From Cydia pomonella (lineage: Eukaryota > Arthropoda > Insecta > Lepidoptera > Tortricidae), in contig NC_084725.1 in assembly GCF_033807575.1 (NCBI RefSeq), positions 3,879,001-3,943,000 on the forward strand: a stretch of 64,000 bases of DNA, written 5' to 3'. Both the position numbers and the translations under genes were made by a program. This document shows, piece by piece, positions 42,124-52,180 of this stretch (its first letter is position 1; every line of letters begins with the position of its first letter). Under the pieces are notes generated by a model. It searched no databases, was not told where the DNA came from, and worked only from the letters and a program-made list of their open reading frames with translations.

Positions 42124-42306
42124 GTAAATACAGAACTTTCATCTACACAGTTGGCTAAAAACAGCGTTGAGGAGATAGGTTAGTTACTTACGTCAGTTAG
42201 AATAGCGGAGGAAAGTCTATTGGGACAGAAACTGACAGCCTCAAGGTACCTTTAAGATTGCTCACGGTGATTCACGGTGGTTCATGCAAAATGATGTGCC
42301 AATCAC

Positions 42307-42732
42307 CAAGGCTTGGAAACCGGTTAAATTTCCAGACCGTTATCATGTACGTGGCGCAAAACCTTTTAATTTCGGTTTTGCTCAAAAAACCGTTATTTGT
42401 AAACCGGTTTTATGAGAACAGCAGTGGCAGCATGGTTTCATTTTTATCGCTTGTCACTATGCCCGTCACTTTCGCACTTACATACTTGGTAGAACGTGAC
42501 AGGCATGGTGACAAATGATAAAGAGCCGACAGTTCTTGTCAAATTAAACGGTTTAGAACAATAAAAACTGGTTTCTTCCCATGTCGGTGTCTATGTTTAC
42601 GTCGCCCGTCAAATTAGCCGGTTTTCTAGGTTACAATAAAGTTCTTAAAACGTTCGCGTTCTTATAAAAGTTCGAAGGAAAACCGAAATAAACCGGTATT
42701 TACCGGTAATTTAAAACCGGTTCCGAGCCTTG
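42307..42732. mobile_element. hAT-type MITE with perfect 8-bp target duplication
   Basis: The ends CAAGGCTTGGAAACCGGTTA and AACCGGTTCCGAGCCTTG are inverted copies. CCAATCAC is present at 42,299-42,306 and 42,733-42,740, the 8-bp duplication of hAT transposition. The interior repeats CCGGTT several times and encodes nothing. Confidence 0.9.
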
Positions 42733-42783
42733 CCAATCACTAATAGATTAGAGAATAGAAAGTACTTTGTACTTCATCATTTT

Positions 42784-43074
42784 GTTTAAACTTTATTGCA
42801 CAAATTTACAAAAAGAGTACAAATGGCGGACTTAACGCCTTGAGGCATTCTCTACCAGTCAACCATTGGGCTAAACGGAAATAGTTAGTTTGGTGCAGGA
42901 TTGTAAAGAGTTGATATGGAAATAGACACAAGTCGAGACTACTATGATAGTATACTTACACAAATATATATTTTAAATATACCTACATATATACATATTC
43001 AATATATATAAATAAACATACATATATATATATAATAATAATGTACCTATTAGTGTGAGATATCACGTAGACAT
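42784..43074 (-). repeat. 3' untranslated region of the LINE remnant upstream
   Basis: AAACTTTATTGCACAAATTT, GGCGGACTTAACGCC and CATTCTCTACCAGTCAACCA form the end that is also seen alone at 20.6 and 18.8 kb. A TATA-rich microsatellite lies at about 42,990-43,042. Confidence 0.8.
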
Positions 43075-43770
43075 TTAGTCACGAATGTTTTCAAATAAGT
43101 GCTTACGCAACTTGCTTTTGAATGAAAGCTTGCTCTGAGCTTGTCTGATAGGCAGAGGGAGAGCATTCCACAGACGTATTGCTTGGCAAGTGAATGAGTT
43201 GGACAAGAATCCAGTCCGATGAGGGAGGACAGCCAGCCTCAGAGTTCGAGAAGCACGAAGAACATAACCAGGACGGGCTGTTATAAATTCAAATTTAGAC
43301 CTGAGATAACTGGGTGCAGCTGGGTCAAATAAAATTGAATATAAAGTACATAAAATTCGCAATGACCTGCGTTCACGAATTGCGAGCCATTGGAGTTTAC
43401 AGCGAAAAGCAGAGACATGGTCATATTTGCGGAGGTTAAAAAGGAATCTGATGCAATTGTTGAGGAGACGATCAAGTTTGGAAAGCGAGGCCTGTGTAAT
43501 GTTAGTGCAACACACATCAGCGTAGTCAATGATTGGTAATATTAGGGACTGAACAAGTAAAATTTTAGTACTTGCCGGTAAAAAGTTTTTATGCCTGTAA
43601 AGCGCCCGCAATGTATTGGTCACCCTGCGACTAACGTCAGACACATGTTGCTCCCATGTCAAACCACTGTCGATAATTAAGCCCAGATTTTTAACATGCG
43701 CTGACAGAGGTATAACGGTGCTTTCGAATAGGATAGGCGCAACGAGAGAAAGATCAGTTGACGTAAGTAA
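43075..43770 (-). pseudogene. Non-LTR retrotransposon ORF2, C-terminal 231 codons (CR1/jockey-like)
   Basis: The frame is open from 43,770 to TAA at 43,075-43,077. It reads HVKNLGLIIDSGLTWEQHVS, then LPASTKILLVQSLILPIIDY, LDRLLNNCIRFLFNLRKYDH, LQWLAIRERRSLRILCTLYS and FTCQAIRLWNALPLPIRQAQ before the end FENIRD. These are the thumb and connector blocks found after the reverse transcriptase domain in CR1/jockey-group LINEs. The polymerase YxDD motif and the endonuclease are absent: the copy is cut off at about 43,771 by 5' truncation. The 231 codons are free of stops, so it is a young insertion, but it makes no complete protein. A TTG near 43,662 has no special meaning. Confidence 0.9.
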
Positions 43771-44117
43771 TCATTTTGTGTTACATTTAAATATTTATGC
43801 CCGCAAATGGGGTGTGTCCTTAATGTAATATGTTTTAAAGATCTGTACATTTATTTTATGTCATGTAGCGAACAGATCACAGGCTAGTGTGTAGTGTGGC
43901 TAGTGTTATAACCTACATTAGTAATGTGTTATTACACATTTTTAAGTTTCATAAACCGTTATTCAATTTTTTATTTTAAAAGATGTTCCCTTGAAGGTTG
44001 AAGTTCTCTTTCTCATATTTCTGCTGACATAATCTGTTTCGCCGATGCTGTTGCTGTACCTATATCATCAGTTTGTATTGATCGTACTTTACAAATAATT
44101 GACCAGGGTTCTTCAGT
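43771..44117. other. Spacer without recognised feature
   Basis: AT-rich DNA with a C run at 44,120-44,132 at its right side. No gene or repeat end is seen. Confidence 0.4.
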
Positions 44118-44130
44118 CCCCCCCCCCCCC

Positions 44131-44415
44131 CCTTGCTTCTTCCTCGCGTTGTCCCGGCATTTTGCCACGGCTCATGGGAACCAGGGGTCCGCTTGGCAAC
44201 TAATCCCGAGAATTGGCGTAGCACTAGTTTTTACGAAAGCAACTGCCAAGCCATAAAGTAAACTAGGCCTTATTACGATTAGTCCGGTTTCCTCACGATG
44301 TTTACCTTCACGGCAAAGCGACTGGTAAATATTTAATGATATGTCGTAAATAAGTTCTGAAAAACTCATTGGTATGAGCCGAGGTTTGAACCCGAGCCAT
44401 CCGGATTGCAAGGGT
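44131..44415 (-). repeat. SINE S2, copy 2 (reverse, head truncated)
   Basis: Reversed it reads CTCGGGTTCAAACCTCGGCT, GTGAAGGTAAACATCGTGAG, GAAACCGGACTAATCG and TGCCGGGACAACGCGAGG, matching 20,692-21,003. The A-box part is missing. Confidence 0.8.
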
Positions 44416-44790
44416 TCCTGGGTTCTTTAGTCCTGGGATTATTATTAACATTATTACATACATACGTTATTAAGTTTGTCTAGCATGTCTCAGTGTAAGT
44501 CACAGAAAACCTGGTCAACGTCATAACAAATTGTTTTATCGGAATTGGCCTCCATATCCCATGTAAACAAAATACTGAACCAAATCTCGCGTTGTACATT
44601 TTATATCCGCGTTCGAGTTTGCAGTCTAACCATATTTGCTAGATTTGAACCGTAAAAGGTTGCAAACAGAAACCTTTCACGTTTTCCAGACATGAGCCTT
44701 GTAAATTTTAGTTTTATATTTGCGTTTGGGGCATTGATAGTGCACTTTGTATTTATCTGATTCAAATTTAAACTGTCGCTAGACATACTT
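44416..44790. other. Spacer without recognised feature
   Basis: I see no repeat ends or credible frame here. Confidence 0.4.
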
Positions 44791-44792
44791 CT

Positions 44793-45120
44793 TTTTATAC
44801 TACATCGGTGGCAAACAAGCATACGGCCCGCCTGATGTTAAGTAGTCTTCGTATCCTATGGAAGCCTGCAACTTCAGAGGTGTTACATACGCCGACCCTA
44901 ACACACCGCACCCTTGTTGAGCTTCGGCAACTTTACTCACCGGTAGGAACACAGCACTATTTGTAGGGTCTAGTGTTATTTGGCTGCAGTCTTCTGTAAG
45001 GTGGAGGTTATTCCCCATGCAGTTGGGCTCTGCTCTAGATTTGGACATGGAATGACATCCGCTATGCTGTGCCCTACCACACAAAGCGGGATGACATTCA
45101 CCGTGCTCATACCTCTCTTA
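44793..45120 (+). repeat. Dispersed family A, copy 2
   Basis: TATACTACATCGGTGGCAAA, CATACGGCCCGCCTGATGTT, TAGGGTCTAGTGTTATTTGG and CACACAAAGCGGGATGACAT give nearly the whole family A order. Confidence 0.85.
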
Positions 45121-45285
45121 AAACGAATACTAAACAAATTTTTCGATACTAATATTATACAAAAAAAGTCACGTATTTTTACTCACTAGCCCGACATGTT
45201 TCGGAAAGTCTAAATCAACATTGGCGTCCAACAGTGCATATAACATTTGAAATTTTCGCGTTTTGAACACATTTTAAAACATATT

Positions 45286-45443
45286 TAAATCCTGGCCTAT
45301 CGCGAATTTTTTTTCTTACCTTTATTCCCGACTTTTCGACGCAGGTTTAACTGGTCGTGGTCGCGGCCACGGCCAATGAAACCTGCGTCGAAACGTCAGA
45401 AATAAAAGTTACACAATAAAATCGTGATAGACCCCAGGTTTTA
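45286..45443. repeat. MITE with TCGACGCAGGTTT arms
   Basis: TTTCGACGCAGGTTTAACTG and CCAATGAAACCTGCGTCGAA form the inner stem, and CCTGGCCTATCGCGA with TCGTGATAGACCCCAGG the outer stem. The loop GGTCGCGGCC is GC-rich. The element is about 158 bp. Confidence 0.7.
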
Positions 45444-45767
45444 TATAAGTTTTGAAAAATGTATGAGCAGTGGTCACATTACGAAGCATGTCACGCGATT
45501 GACTAAAAACACGTGATTTCTCATATTATCGTAATGACGTAATCTTTTATGGATATAGTTGAAATGTAATCCAACAAAAGTATTAGCAGCTATTTTGCAG
45601 CATCATTTTAATGAATCTCTTCGAAATTTCAACGAAAATTTACCGGTTGACTGCGATTGGTTCTATAGAATAAGTTGACTGACCTGCATTGCCGGGATGG
45701 AGAAAGGGTATTATGAATACATATTTAAAGTGTTTTATAAAGAGTTGTATAATGAATATTTGTGGCA
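45444..45767. other. Spacer without recognised feature
   Basis: No feature is visible in these 320 bp. Confidence 0.4.
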
Positions 45768-45905
45768 TTATCTATGAAAAGGGACCTTATTGTCGATGGC
45801 GCTTACGCCGCACTGCGTCGCGCAGCCTTGTATTTGTATCGGCAGCGTTGTATAGTTTATAACGGCGGAAGCGCCATCGACAATAAGGTCCCTTTTCATA
45901 GATAA
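45768..45905. repeat. Near-perfect hairpin MITE
   Basis: TTATCTATGAAAAGGGACCT with TATTGTCGATGGCGCTT pairs almost perfectly with AAGCGCCATCGACAATA and AGGTCCCTTTTCATAGATAA. Arms are about 38 bp and the loop about 60 bp. The high arm identity suggests recent activity. Confidence 0.85.
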
Positions 45906-46049
45906 CGTCACATTTTAGTTCAGTCAGAAGTATTAAAATGAATCTAACATTAAAAAGAAGACCTTGTAACGAGTTAAACCAGTTTGAGGTTATTATTAAA
46001 AATCACCATTTAAAAGTTGATTCCACTAGGCAACACAACTCAAAATTTG

Positions 46050-46241
46050 CATTTTTTTTATACTACGTCGGTGGCAAACAAGCATACGGCCTGCCTGATG
46101 GTAAGCAGTATCCGTAGCCTATGTACGCCTGCAACTCCAGAGGAGTTACATGCGCGTTACCGACCCTAACCCCCTCCCACCCTCGTTGAGCTCTGGCAAC
46201 CTTACTCACCGGCAGGAACACAACACTATGAGTAGGGTCTA
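46050..46241 (+). repeat. Dispersed family A, copy 3 (3'-truncated)
   Basis: TATACTACGTCGGTGGCAAA through ACACTATGAGTAGGGTCTAG match the other copies, then the match stops at the TCTAG word. Confidence 0.85.
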
Positions 46242-46890
46242 GCATCTAATTTCTTTGCTACTCTAGTGGCTAAAATGCTACTTTTTTATCAGTTTTCAAC
46301 GAATAAAGAGAACTTTTATATAGAGAACATTGATATAGAGCTTGAGTGGCGAAAAAAACATTTTACAAGTGTTGTAGACTACGTACATGCAAAGTGATCT
46401 TTCCGTACTGCATTGAAAGCACCGTTGCGCTCACAAGTCTGTTCTTATTACATCGTGCTCCTTATTAGCGTCACATTCAATCCTCGCTACTGAGAAATGC
46501 TCTTTCCTTCCGCGCTACGTTTAAAGTGAATGCAAATACGTTTTAATGGAAATTCAATCTTGCCGGCTTTATGTAGTCGATGGAACAAGTGGTTGGCAGT
46601 AAAATGTAGTAGTACGTTTGAAATAAGAAATATATGCAGGTAGTTATGACTTTCAGACTTGTTTCAGGTTCTTATGAATTGCAATACTAATGCGCTGGAA
46701 GCTTCTCCCCAACCAGCCTCTTTGACAAAGCCGGTCTTACTGTCCACTACATTACTGCCACAAATTTCAAAAATCCGGGCAGAAACATCGATGCACTCGA
46801 GGGCTTGGGCTGTAGTCCCCTGTATCGCAGTTGTGAACTACTCATATATCTTTGAATTTCTTCGCAGATATGTGTTTTCGCTGTTTTTTC
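46242..46890. other. Unassigned DNA
   Basis: A 93-codon plus-strand frame (46,659-46,940) runs into a SINE relic and has no domain that I know. Nothing else is seen. Confidence 0.35.
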
Positions 46891-46894
46891 TTCA

Positions 46895-47010
46895 CCGAAA
46901 AGCTAGTGGTACACAAGTTCCAAAAAACTCATTTGTTTGAGCCAGGATTTGAACCCGCGATCACCGGCTTTAAAGTCGGACGTTAGAAGCACTCGGCCCC
47001 CCACCGCTCC
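46895..47010 (-). repeat. SINE head (S2-like), reverse
   Basis: Reversed it reads GATCGCGGGTTCAAATCCTG, a good B box, then GCTCAAACAAATGAGTTTTT and GGAACTTGTGTACC, the start of an S2-type body. The A-box end is GGGGGCCGAGTGCTTCTAAC. Confidence 0.7.
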
Positions 47011-47044
47011 CTTTACTAAAACACCTTTTTTAAAATAATTTTCA

Positions 47045-47350
47045 CAACGCTTGCAATAACAATGATCAAAACAAAAGCTACAAAGAGCCAGGGCGCAAAA
47101 CCTTTTTTAACGTATTCCCGGCAATCTGTCATTCCTGTTTTCAAAAAAGAAAAAGAAAACGTAAATGAAAAGCTTAACAAATACTTTCACTGAGCATGGC
47201 CCGATATGCTCCTGGCCGATTATTTTAAATCGTTCTCTTCAAAACGCTTGCAATAACAAAGATCAAAACACGAGCTACAAAGAGCCAGGGGCGCAAAACC
47301 TTTTTCAACTTATTCCCGGCAATTTGTCATTCTGTGTTTTTAAAGAAGGC
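47045..47350 (+). repeat. Direct duplication, offset about 196 bp
   Basis: AACGCTTGCAATAACAATGA, GCTACAAAGAGCCAGGGCGC and TATTCCCGGCAATCTGTCAT at 47,045-47,150 recur at 47,240-47,350. Between the copies lies GAGCATGGCCCGATATGCTC, a word from the end of family G, so the spacer probably came from a family G insertion. Confidence 0.75.
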
Positions 47351-47662
47351 AAAAGCAATCGTCACCGTTCATGAATATTGGAATAGCAATTCTGTCATCG
47401 CGATATTGCCCCAATTGACAGGATTGGAAGCAGTCGTTAACGAGATGTCTTTTTTTAATTAATGCCGACTTGTAAATTTGAAACGCTTCTTTGTGAAATG
47501 ATTTGAGACTTCCGAGCTTTTTGACATTAAGTTGGTGTTTTATGATTAATTAGAAACGTACAAATAAATTTATGAAGAAGGTGATGTATTTTGTGACTAA
47601 AACTGTTTTTATAACCGTTGAATTTATTCTTACTAACATATTAAAACATATTTCCACATTTG

Positions 47663-47930
47663 GCGGCGGAGAACGCCAAGGTAGGAAAATACAGGGGTAT
47701 CGGCGCCGAGTACAATTTTATTCCATTCGGTGTCGAGACCCTTGGTCCGTGGGGCCCTGGCGCTCTGAGTCTCTTAAAAAGATCTGTCTAAGAGACTCAG
47801 AGACGCCACCGAAGATCAAAGAGCTGGCAGCTTCCTCGCTCAACGCATCAGTCTAACGATCCAGCGAGGAAATGCTGCCAGCGTCTTCGATACTATGCCG
47901 CAGGGGCCATTTTTTTTAGATTTATTTTAG
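47663..47930 (+). pseudogene. Non-LTR retrotransposon ORF C-terminal end, frameshifted
   Basis: In one frame it reads AAENAKVGKYRGIGAEYNFI and PFGVETLGPWGPGALSLLKR to a TAA near 47,793. In the next frame it continues LRDATEDQRAGSFLAQRISL, TIQRGNAASVFDTMPQG and stops at TAG 47,928-47,930. The block PF.VETLG..G..A......L is a common tail of invertebrate LINE reverse transcriptases, where it is followed by RISL.IQRGN. One frameshift separates the halves. A decayed relative is at 58.7 kb. The 3' untranslated part (47,931-48,010) is a run of TTTTAGTTTTATTTTAGATT-type repeats. Confidence 0.8.
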
Positions 47931-48177
47931 TTTTATTTTAGATTTAATTTAGTCATATTTTAGTTTTAGTTTACATTATTAATTGTAATAATTACTTTTA
48001 AAAATTCATTTTAATATACAATTATTTAATAACTTAATATGTAAAGCTGGACGTGGAATGGACAAAATATTTTTCCACATTTCAACATATTTACTAAATT
48101 GTGGGTATGAAAGTAGGCTTCATAACGAATTCTTGCAATACCTATTATTTTTAATTCATTGTTTTGTTTCCGCTACC

Positions 48178-48312
48178 CAAAAAATATCTGGAAGAGATTT
48201 CTCTTTAGCGATATGACTGCCTGTTGTCTGCCTCTACCACTAACCAATTGTTTTTCTTTAAGCTGTATCTTTTACTGGGGTGTGCAAAAGAACAGTATTT
48301 TATCTATCTTTG
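48178..48312 (+). repeat. LINE 3' end (LT1 tail)
   Basis: TCTGGAAGAGATTTCTCTTT, GCGATATGACTGCCTGTTGT and GGTGTGCAAAAGAACAGTAT match the reverse of 18,696-18,948 without its insertion. It directly precedes a SINE. Confidence 0.75.
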
Positions 48313-48314
48313 AT

Positions 48315-48590
48315 GACCGGTCTGGCCTAGTGGGTTGTGACCCTGCCTATGAAGCTGATGGTCCCGGGTTCAAATCCTGGTAAGAGCATATATTTGTGTG
48401 ATGAACACGGATATTTGTTTCTATGTATTTCAGTCATGGGTGTTTTCTATGTATTTAAGTATTTATAGTTACGAGTATATATTATATCGCTGTTTAGGTA
48501 CCTACAGCACAAGCAGTATTGAGCTTACTGTGGGACTTAGTCAATTTGTGTTAAAAATGTCCTATAATATTATTTATTTATTTATCTATC
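48315..48590 (+). repeat. tRNA-derived SINE S1, copy 3
   Basis: GACCGGTCTGGCCTAGTGGG is the A-box head and CCGGGTTCAAATCCTGG a consensus B box. TCATGGGTGTTTTCTATGTA, CACAAGCAGTATTGAGCTTA and TCAATTTGTGTTAAAAATGT complete the body. This is the best-preserved S1 copy in the window. Confidence 0.88.
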
Positions 48591-48724
48591 CCTCTATTTA
48601 CTACTTATTTACGGATTTATAAGGCAGATAGGCATTTTTATCAAGACTGACATAAATGTTTAATTATGAAAGCTAACGCTTCTGGTTAGCTTTGGTAGCT
48701 AAGTTTCCAAAAGGTCTTTTGATT

Positions 48725-49086
48725 TTACCACTTTGGAAGTGTCTCTCGCGCAAACTATTCAGTTTAGAAAAAAATGATATTAGAAACCTCAATATCATTT
48801 TTAAAGACCTATCCATAGATACCCCACACGTATGGGTTTGATGAAAAAAGATTTTTTGAGTTTCAGTTCTAAGTATGGGGAACCTCCAAAATTTATTGTT
48901 TTTTTTTTCTATTTTTGTGTAAACATCATAATGCGGTTCATAGAATACATCTACTTACCAAGTTTGAACAGTATAGCTTTTATAGTTTCGGAAAAAAGTG
49001 GCTGTGACAGAATCGGACAGACAGACGGACATGACGAATCTATAAGGGTTCCGTTTTTTGCCATTTGGCTACGGAACCCTAAAAAG
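48725..49086 (-). repeat. Dispersed family D, copy 3 (5' half)
   Basis: It starts inside the family at TTTACCACTTTGGAAGTGTC and runs to GGCTACGGAACCCTAAAAA in reverse. GCGCAAACTATTCAGTTTAG and CCCACACGTATGGGTTTGAT are shared with all other copies. Confidence 0.85.
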
Positions 49087-49711
49087 TAGTATCGCTCGTT
49101 TATAATAAATACGTATATAAATATCTATAATCCATCTAAAGTCTATTATGTCTTATCATTGGTGAATTCACTATATTAGATGTGACCCCATTCTAAGTAT
49201 TTTATGTATGTACTAATTATATGCATGAATTATTATTCGACACAATGTATACTGTTAAGAATAAAAAAAAGTTAATTTGGTTTTAATTTATTCCTTAGTA
49301 GATAATTAAATACGTTTTCTACTCGTAGACTGTAATGTACAAACTATAAGAATGCACTAAATACTTTTCATGTACGGGCTCCAAACTCAACTATAATATT
49401 CATTTCGATACGCTATAGCCAACTATAAAGAATTTGACCAATCACGTGCCGCCACGCTTCAGAAAAGACATTAACCGGCGTCAATGGTATTTTATAATAC
49501 ATTTTCGATTTCTGCGATACTTACCGATTTTCATTGGTAATTATTTAGATTTTATAGTTTTAGTTTTTATGGTAGTTTGATATTAAGACATTATTATTCT
49601 TTATATATTGCTTATATTGTGTTTCTTGATATTATTAAAATAAATTAAGTTTAATGATAAAAAAAGATTTTATAGTAAAAAAAGTACTATTTTAGATGAC
49701 CCGTAGTAAAA
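49087..49711. other. AT-rich spacer
   Basis: No paired ends, RNA gene or credible frame is visible in these 620 bp. Confidence 0.4.
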
Positions 49712-49837
49712 AGTATTGTATACAATAGTAATATAATCTTTTCAATCTCGTACCTTACTTAGGCTACTCAGCTAGCTTCGTTGCGACACGGTACTCGACT
49801 GAAAAGCTCTCATTATATCATTATTGTATAAAATACT
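49712..49837. repeat. MITE with AGTATTGTATACAATA ends
   Basis: AGTATTGTATACAATAGTAA with TATAATCTTTTCA pairs imperfectly with TGAAAAGCTCTCATTATATC and ATTATTGTATAAAATACT. It is about 126 bp. Confidence 0.65.
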
Positions 49838-50326
49838 GTTTAATTTCAATACCTATGGAAATGAATTGACCAAACAATATACATAAAGTTTACGTAAGTT
49901 TAAGTAAACAACATGATCTGAAGTCTACACCAGTTACGAATCTCGGATAAAATAATTCCCTCAAGCCAACAAGCCTCTGTCAAGGAACAGAATAAATATT
50001 AATGACTGTAAATGTGTTTGTTTTGAACAAATTAAACAGAGTTTGTACAAGATATAATCTGCAAGAAACCTCACCTACATAATAAACAGTATATTGACTT
50101 TAAATAAACGCTTTAATCATTACGAATAAAATACGAAACAGGTATAATTTTCTTAGTATTGAGATTGTAGATGGTCAGCGGCTGATGAGTATTTTTTTTA
50201 ATGTATTGATAATAAGGTAATAATGAACTTAACTATTTTGTTTTCCATATTAATTAGTGCTTATATATAGGCGTGCAATTATAATACTATGTTCTTAATG
50301 AGGCGATACAACATTTATCTTTATCT
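49838..50326. other. AT-rich spacer
   Basis: Nothing is recognisable here. Confidence 0.4.
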
Positions 50327-50688
50327 GGACCCGGGTACGTCCTTAAACTACGTCCACAAGAGAGGTATGGGCATTGTGAATGTCATCTCGCTCTGTGTGG
50401 TAGGGCACAGCACAGCGGATGTCATTCCAGACCTAGAGCGGAGCCCAACTGGGGAAGTACCTCCACCTTACAGAAAATCGCAGCCAAATAACACTAGACC
50501 CTACTCATAGTGTTGTGTTCCTGCCGGTGAGTAAGGTTGCCAGAGCTCAACGAGGGGCGGGAGGGGGTTAGGGTCGGCAACGCGCATGTAACTCCTCTGG
50601 AGTTGCAGGCGTACATAGGCTACGGATACTGCTTACCATCAGGCGGGCCGTATGCTTGTTTGCCACCGACATAGTATAAAAAAAAAAA
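50327..50688 (-). repeat. Dispersed family A, longest copy (reverse)
   Basis: It extends from GGACCCGGGTACGTCCTTAA through TGTGTGGTAGGGCACAGCAC and AACACTAGACCCTACTCATA to CACCGACATAGTATAAAAAA. The left end shows that family A continues beyond the point where most copies stop. A 73-codon frame through it (50,289-50,510) is a property of the repeat. Confidence 0.85.
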
Positions 50689-51068
50689 TCTTAACTCGAT
50701 CAGAGCATGCGCTAACTCCTGTCTAGTTATCGTCTTGCGCTGATAATATTGTACTGACCGGCACCACAGGCTAGTAAAAGGCGACATAAAAGTAGTAGCT
50801 GTCAATCAATTAATAATTATTTGCAGATAAAAACATAATACAATGCATGCAATTACAATTTTTACCGAACATTACGCCACTGGTCATGTCATAATTAATA
50901 ATTAAGAATTCAAGTCTATAAGTAAGAATAATAATCTAGAAAAAAAAACATTACAATAAAAAAAATTAACTATTTAAAAAAAAACTACATAACCATTAAA
51001 CTGTGGAAACCTTTCTTCTAAGATTTCATAGCGTGCTTAAAATAACTATAACCTGCCAAGCCATTTCC
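50689..51068. other. AT-rich spacer
   Basis: No recognised feature. Confidence 0.4.
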
Positions 51069-51160
51069 GTCAGTAGAAAAAAGCGGCAAATTTAAAAAAT
51101 GTAGGCGCGAAGGATTATCGTCGCGTGGAAAATTTGAATTGCGCGCCATTTTCTACTGAC
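51069..51160. repeat. Short MITE with GTCAGTAGAAAA ends
   Basis: GTCAGTAGAAAA and TTTTCTACTGAC are perfect inverted repeats around GCGGCAAATTT...AAATTTGAATTGCGC, so the pairing continues inward. It is 92 bp. Confidence 0.75.
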
Positions 51161-51213
51161 AAAGTTGTCTGACAGACTAAATGTACTTTTCATTCAACCG
51201 TTGTTCTTTTGAC

Positions 51214-51455
51214 GACCGGTCTGGCCTAGTGGGTAGTGACCCTGCCTAAATGAAGCCGATGGTCCTGAGTTCAAATGATAATAATAAGCACAGATATTTG
51301 CTCCTGAGTTATGGATATTTTTATTGTATTTAAGTATTTATCTATTATATATAAGTATCGTTGACTGAGTACCCACATCACAAGCCTTCTTGAGCTTACT
51401 GTGGAACTTAGTCAATTTGTGTAACAATGTCCCTATAATATAATATTTATTAATT
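51214..51455 (+). repeat. tRNA-derived SINE S1, copy 4
   Basis: GACCGGTCTGGCCTAGTGGG is intact, but the B box GAGTTCAAATGATAATAATA is disrupted. The body includes CACAAGCCTTCTTGAGCTTA and GTCAATTTGTGTAACAATGT. Confidence 0.85.
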
Positions 51456-51832
51456 ATTTATATTGTGTAAGCGCCCACAAAGTGAAACCGGAGACTGAAA
51501 TTCGTGGAATGCTGGAACTCTGCGGTTTCTATAATTTAGGAAATGGTAATAATTAGCACGGCGCCATTCTGATTTCATAATTAAAACGCCAGCGATATAA
51601 TATCGCTTTGGAAAAGTTGTAAATTTCTAATGAGTTGACTTAGGAGTTGAGGTGAGATGAGGTACGCCTGTGGTTGTAAATGAGAAGTGTTTGAGGATCC
51701 AAAGTTCGAAGTCAAAAGTATCGGGTGTCAAATTAAAAATATCTAGGCGTCTCGTTAGTTTAGATAATTTATAAAACGATACCGATACTTAATATATACT
51801 GATACTGTTACCTATCGTGATTTTTCTCACTT
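51456..51832. other. Spacer without recognised feature
   Basis: No recognised feature in 377 bp. Confidence 0.4.
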
Positions 51833-52180
51833 GATGGTCTCATCGGAAGATCAGCGCTGGAAGCCACTAGCAGCATGCGGAGATGAGGCCATTTCGTGGC
51901 ACTTTATACTTCCTTTGTTTTTGTTATATTATGTTTTTTTTTATTTTTTTATTTATTAAAAAACTGATCGGCGATTGGCTCTAGTCACACCTGATGGAAA
52001 GTGAAGACAGGGCCTAAGATGGAACTCACCGGTTCAGAAGTAGCCTATTCACTCTTGCTTTAAAGAGACCGAGGTCATATTTATCAGAGAATACAGATGA
52101 TGACGGATACAGATGGCGGGATGTAATGTAATGTGTCTTGTTTGTGTTTACGAATAAAAAATATTCTATTCTATGTATAT
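51833..52180 (+). repeat. LINE 3' end (LT3 tail) with a second tail inside
   Basis: CATCGGAAGATCAGCGCTGG, GGAGATGAGGCCATTTCGTG and the tail TATTCTATTCTATG match 31.2 kb. Between them, at about 51,940-52,125, lies GATCGGCGATTGGCTCTAGT with CTCTTGCTTTAAAGAGACCG, which looks like the end of another retroelement. Confidence 0.65.

Noticed and set aside
44800..45084. Frame with CGRAQHSGCHS-type peptide as a conserved protein
   Set aside because: The same peptide appears at 62.6 kb because both lie in family A.
48832..49089. Frame shared with 56,893-57,102 as a conserved protein
   Set aside because: Both are translations of dispersed family D on opposite orientations.
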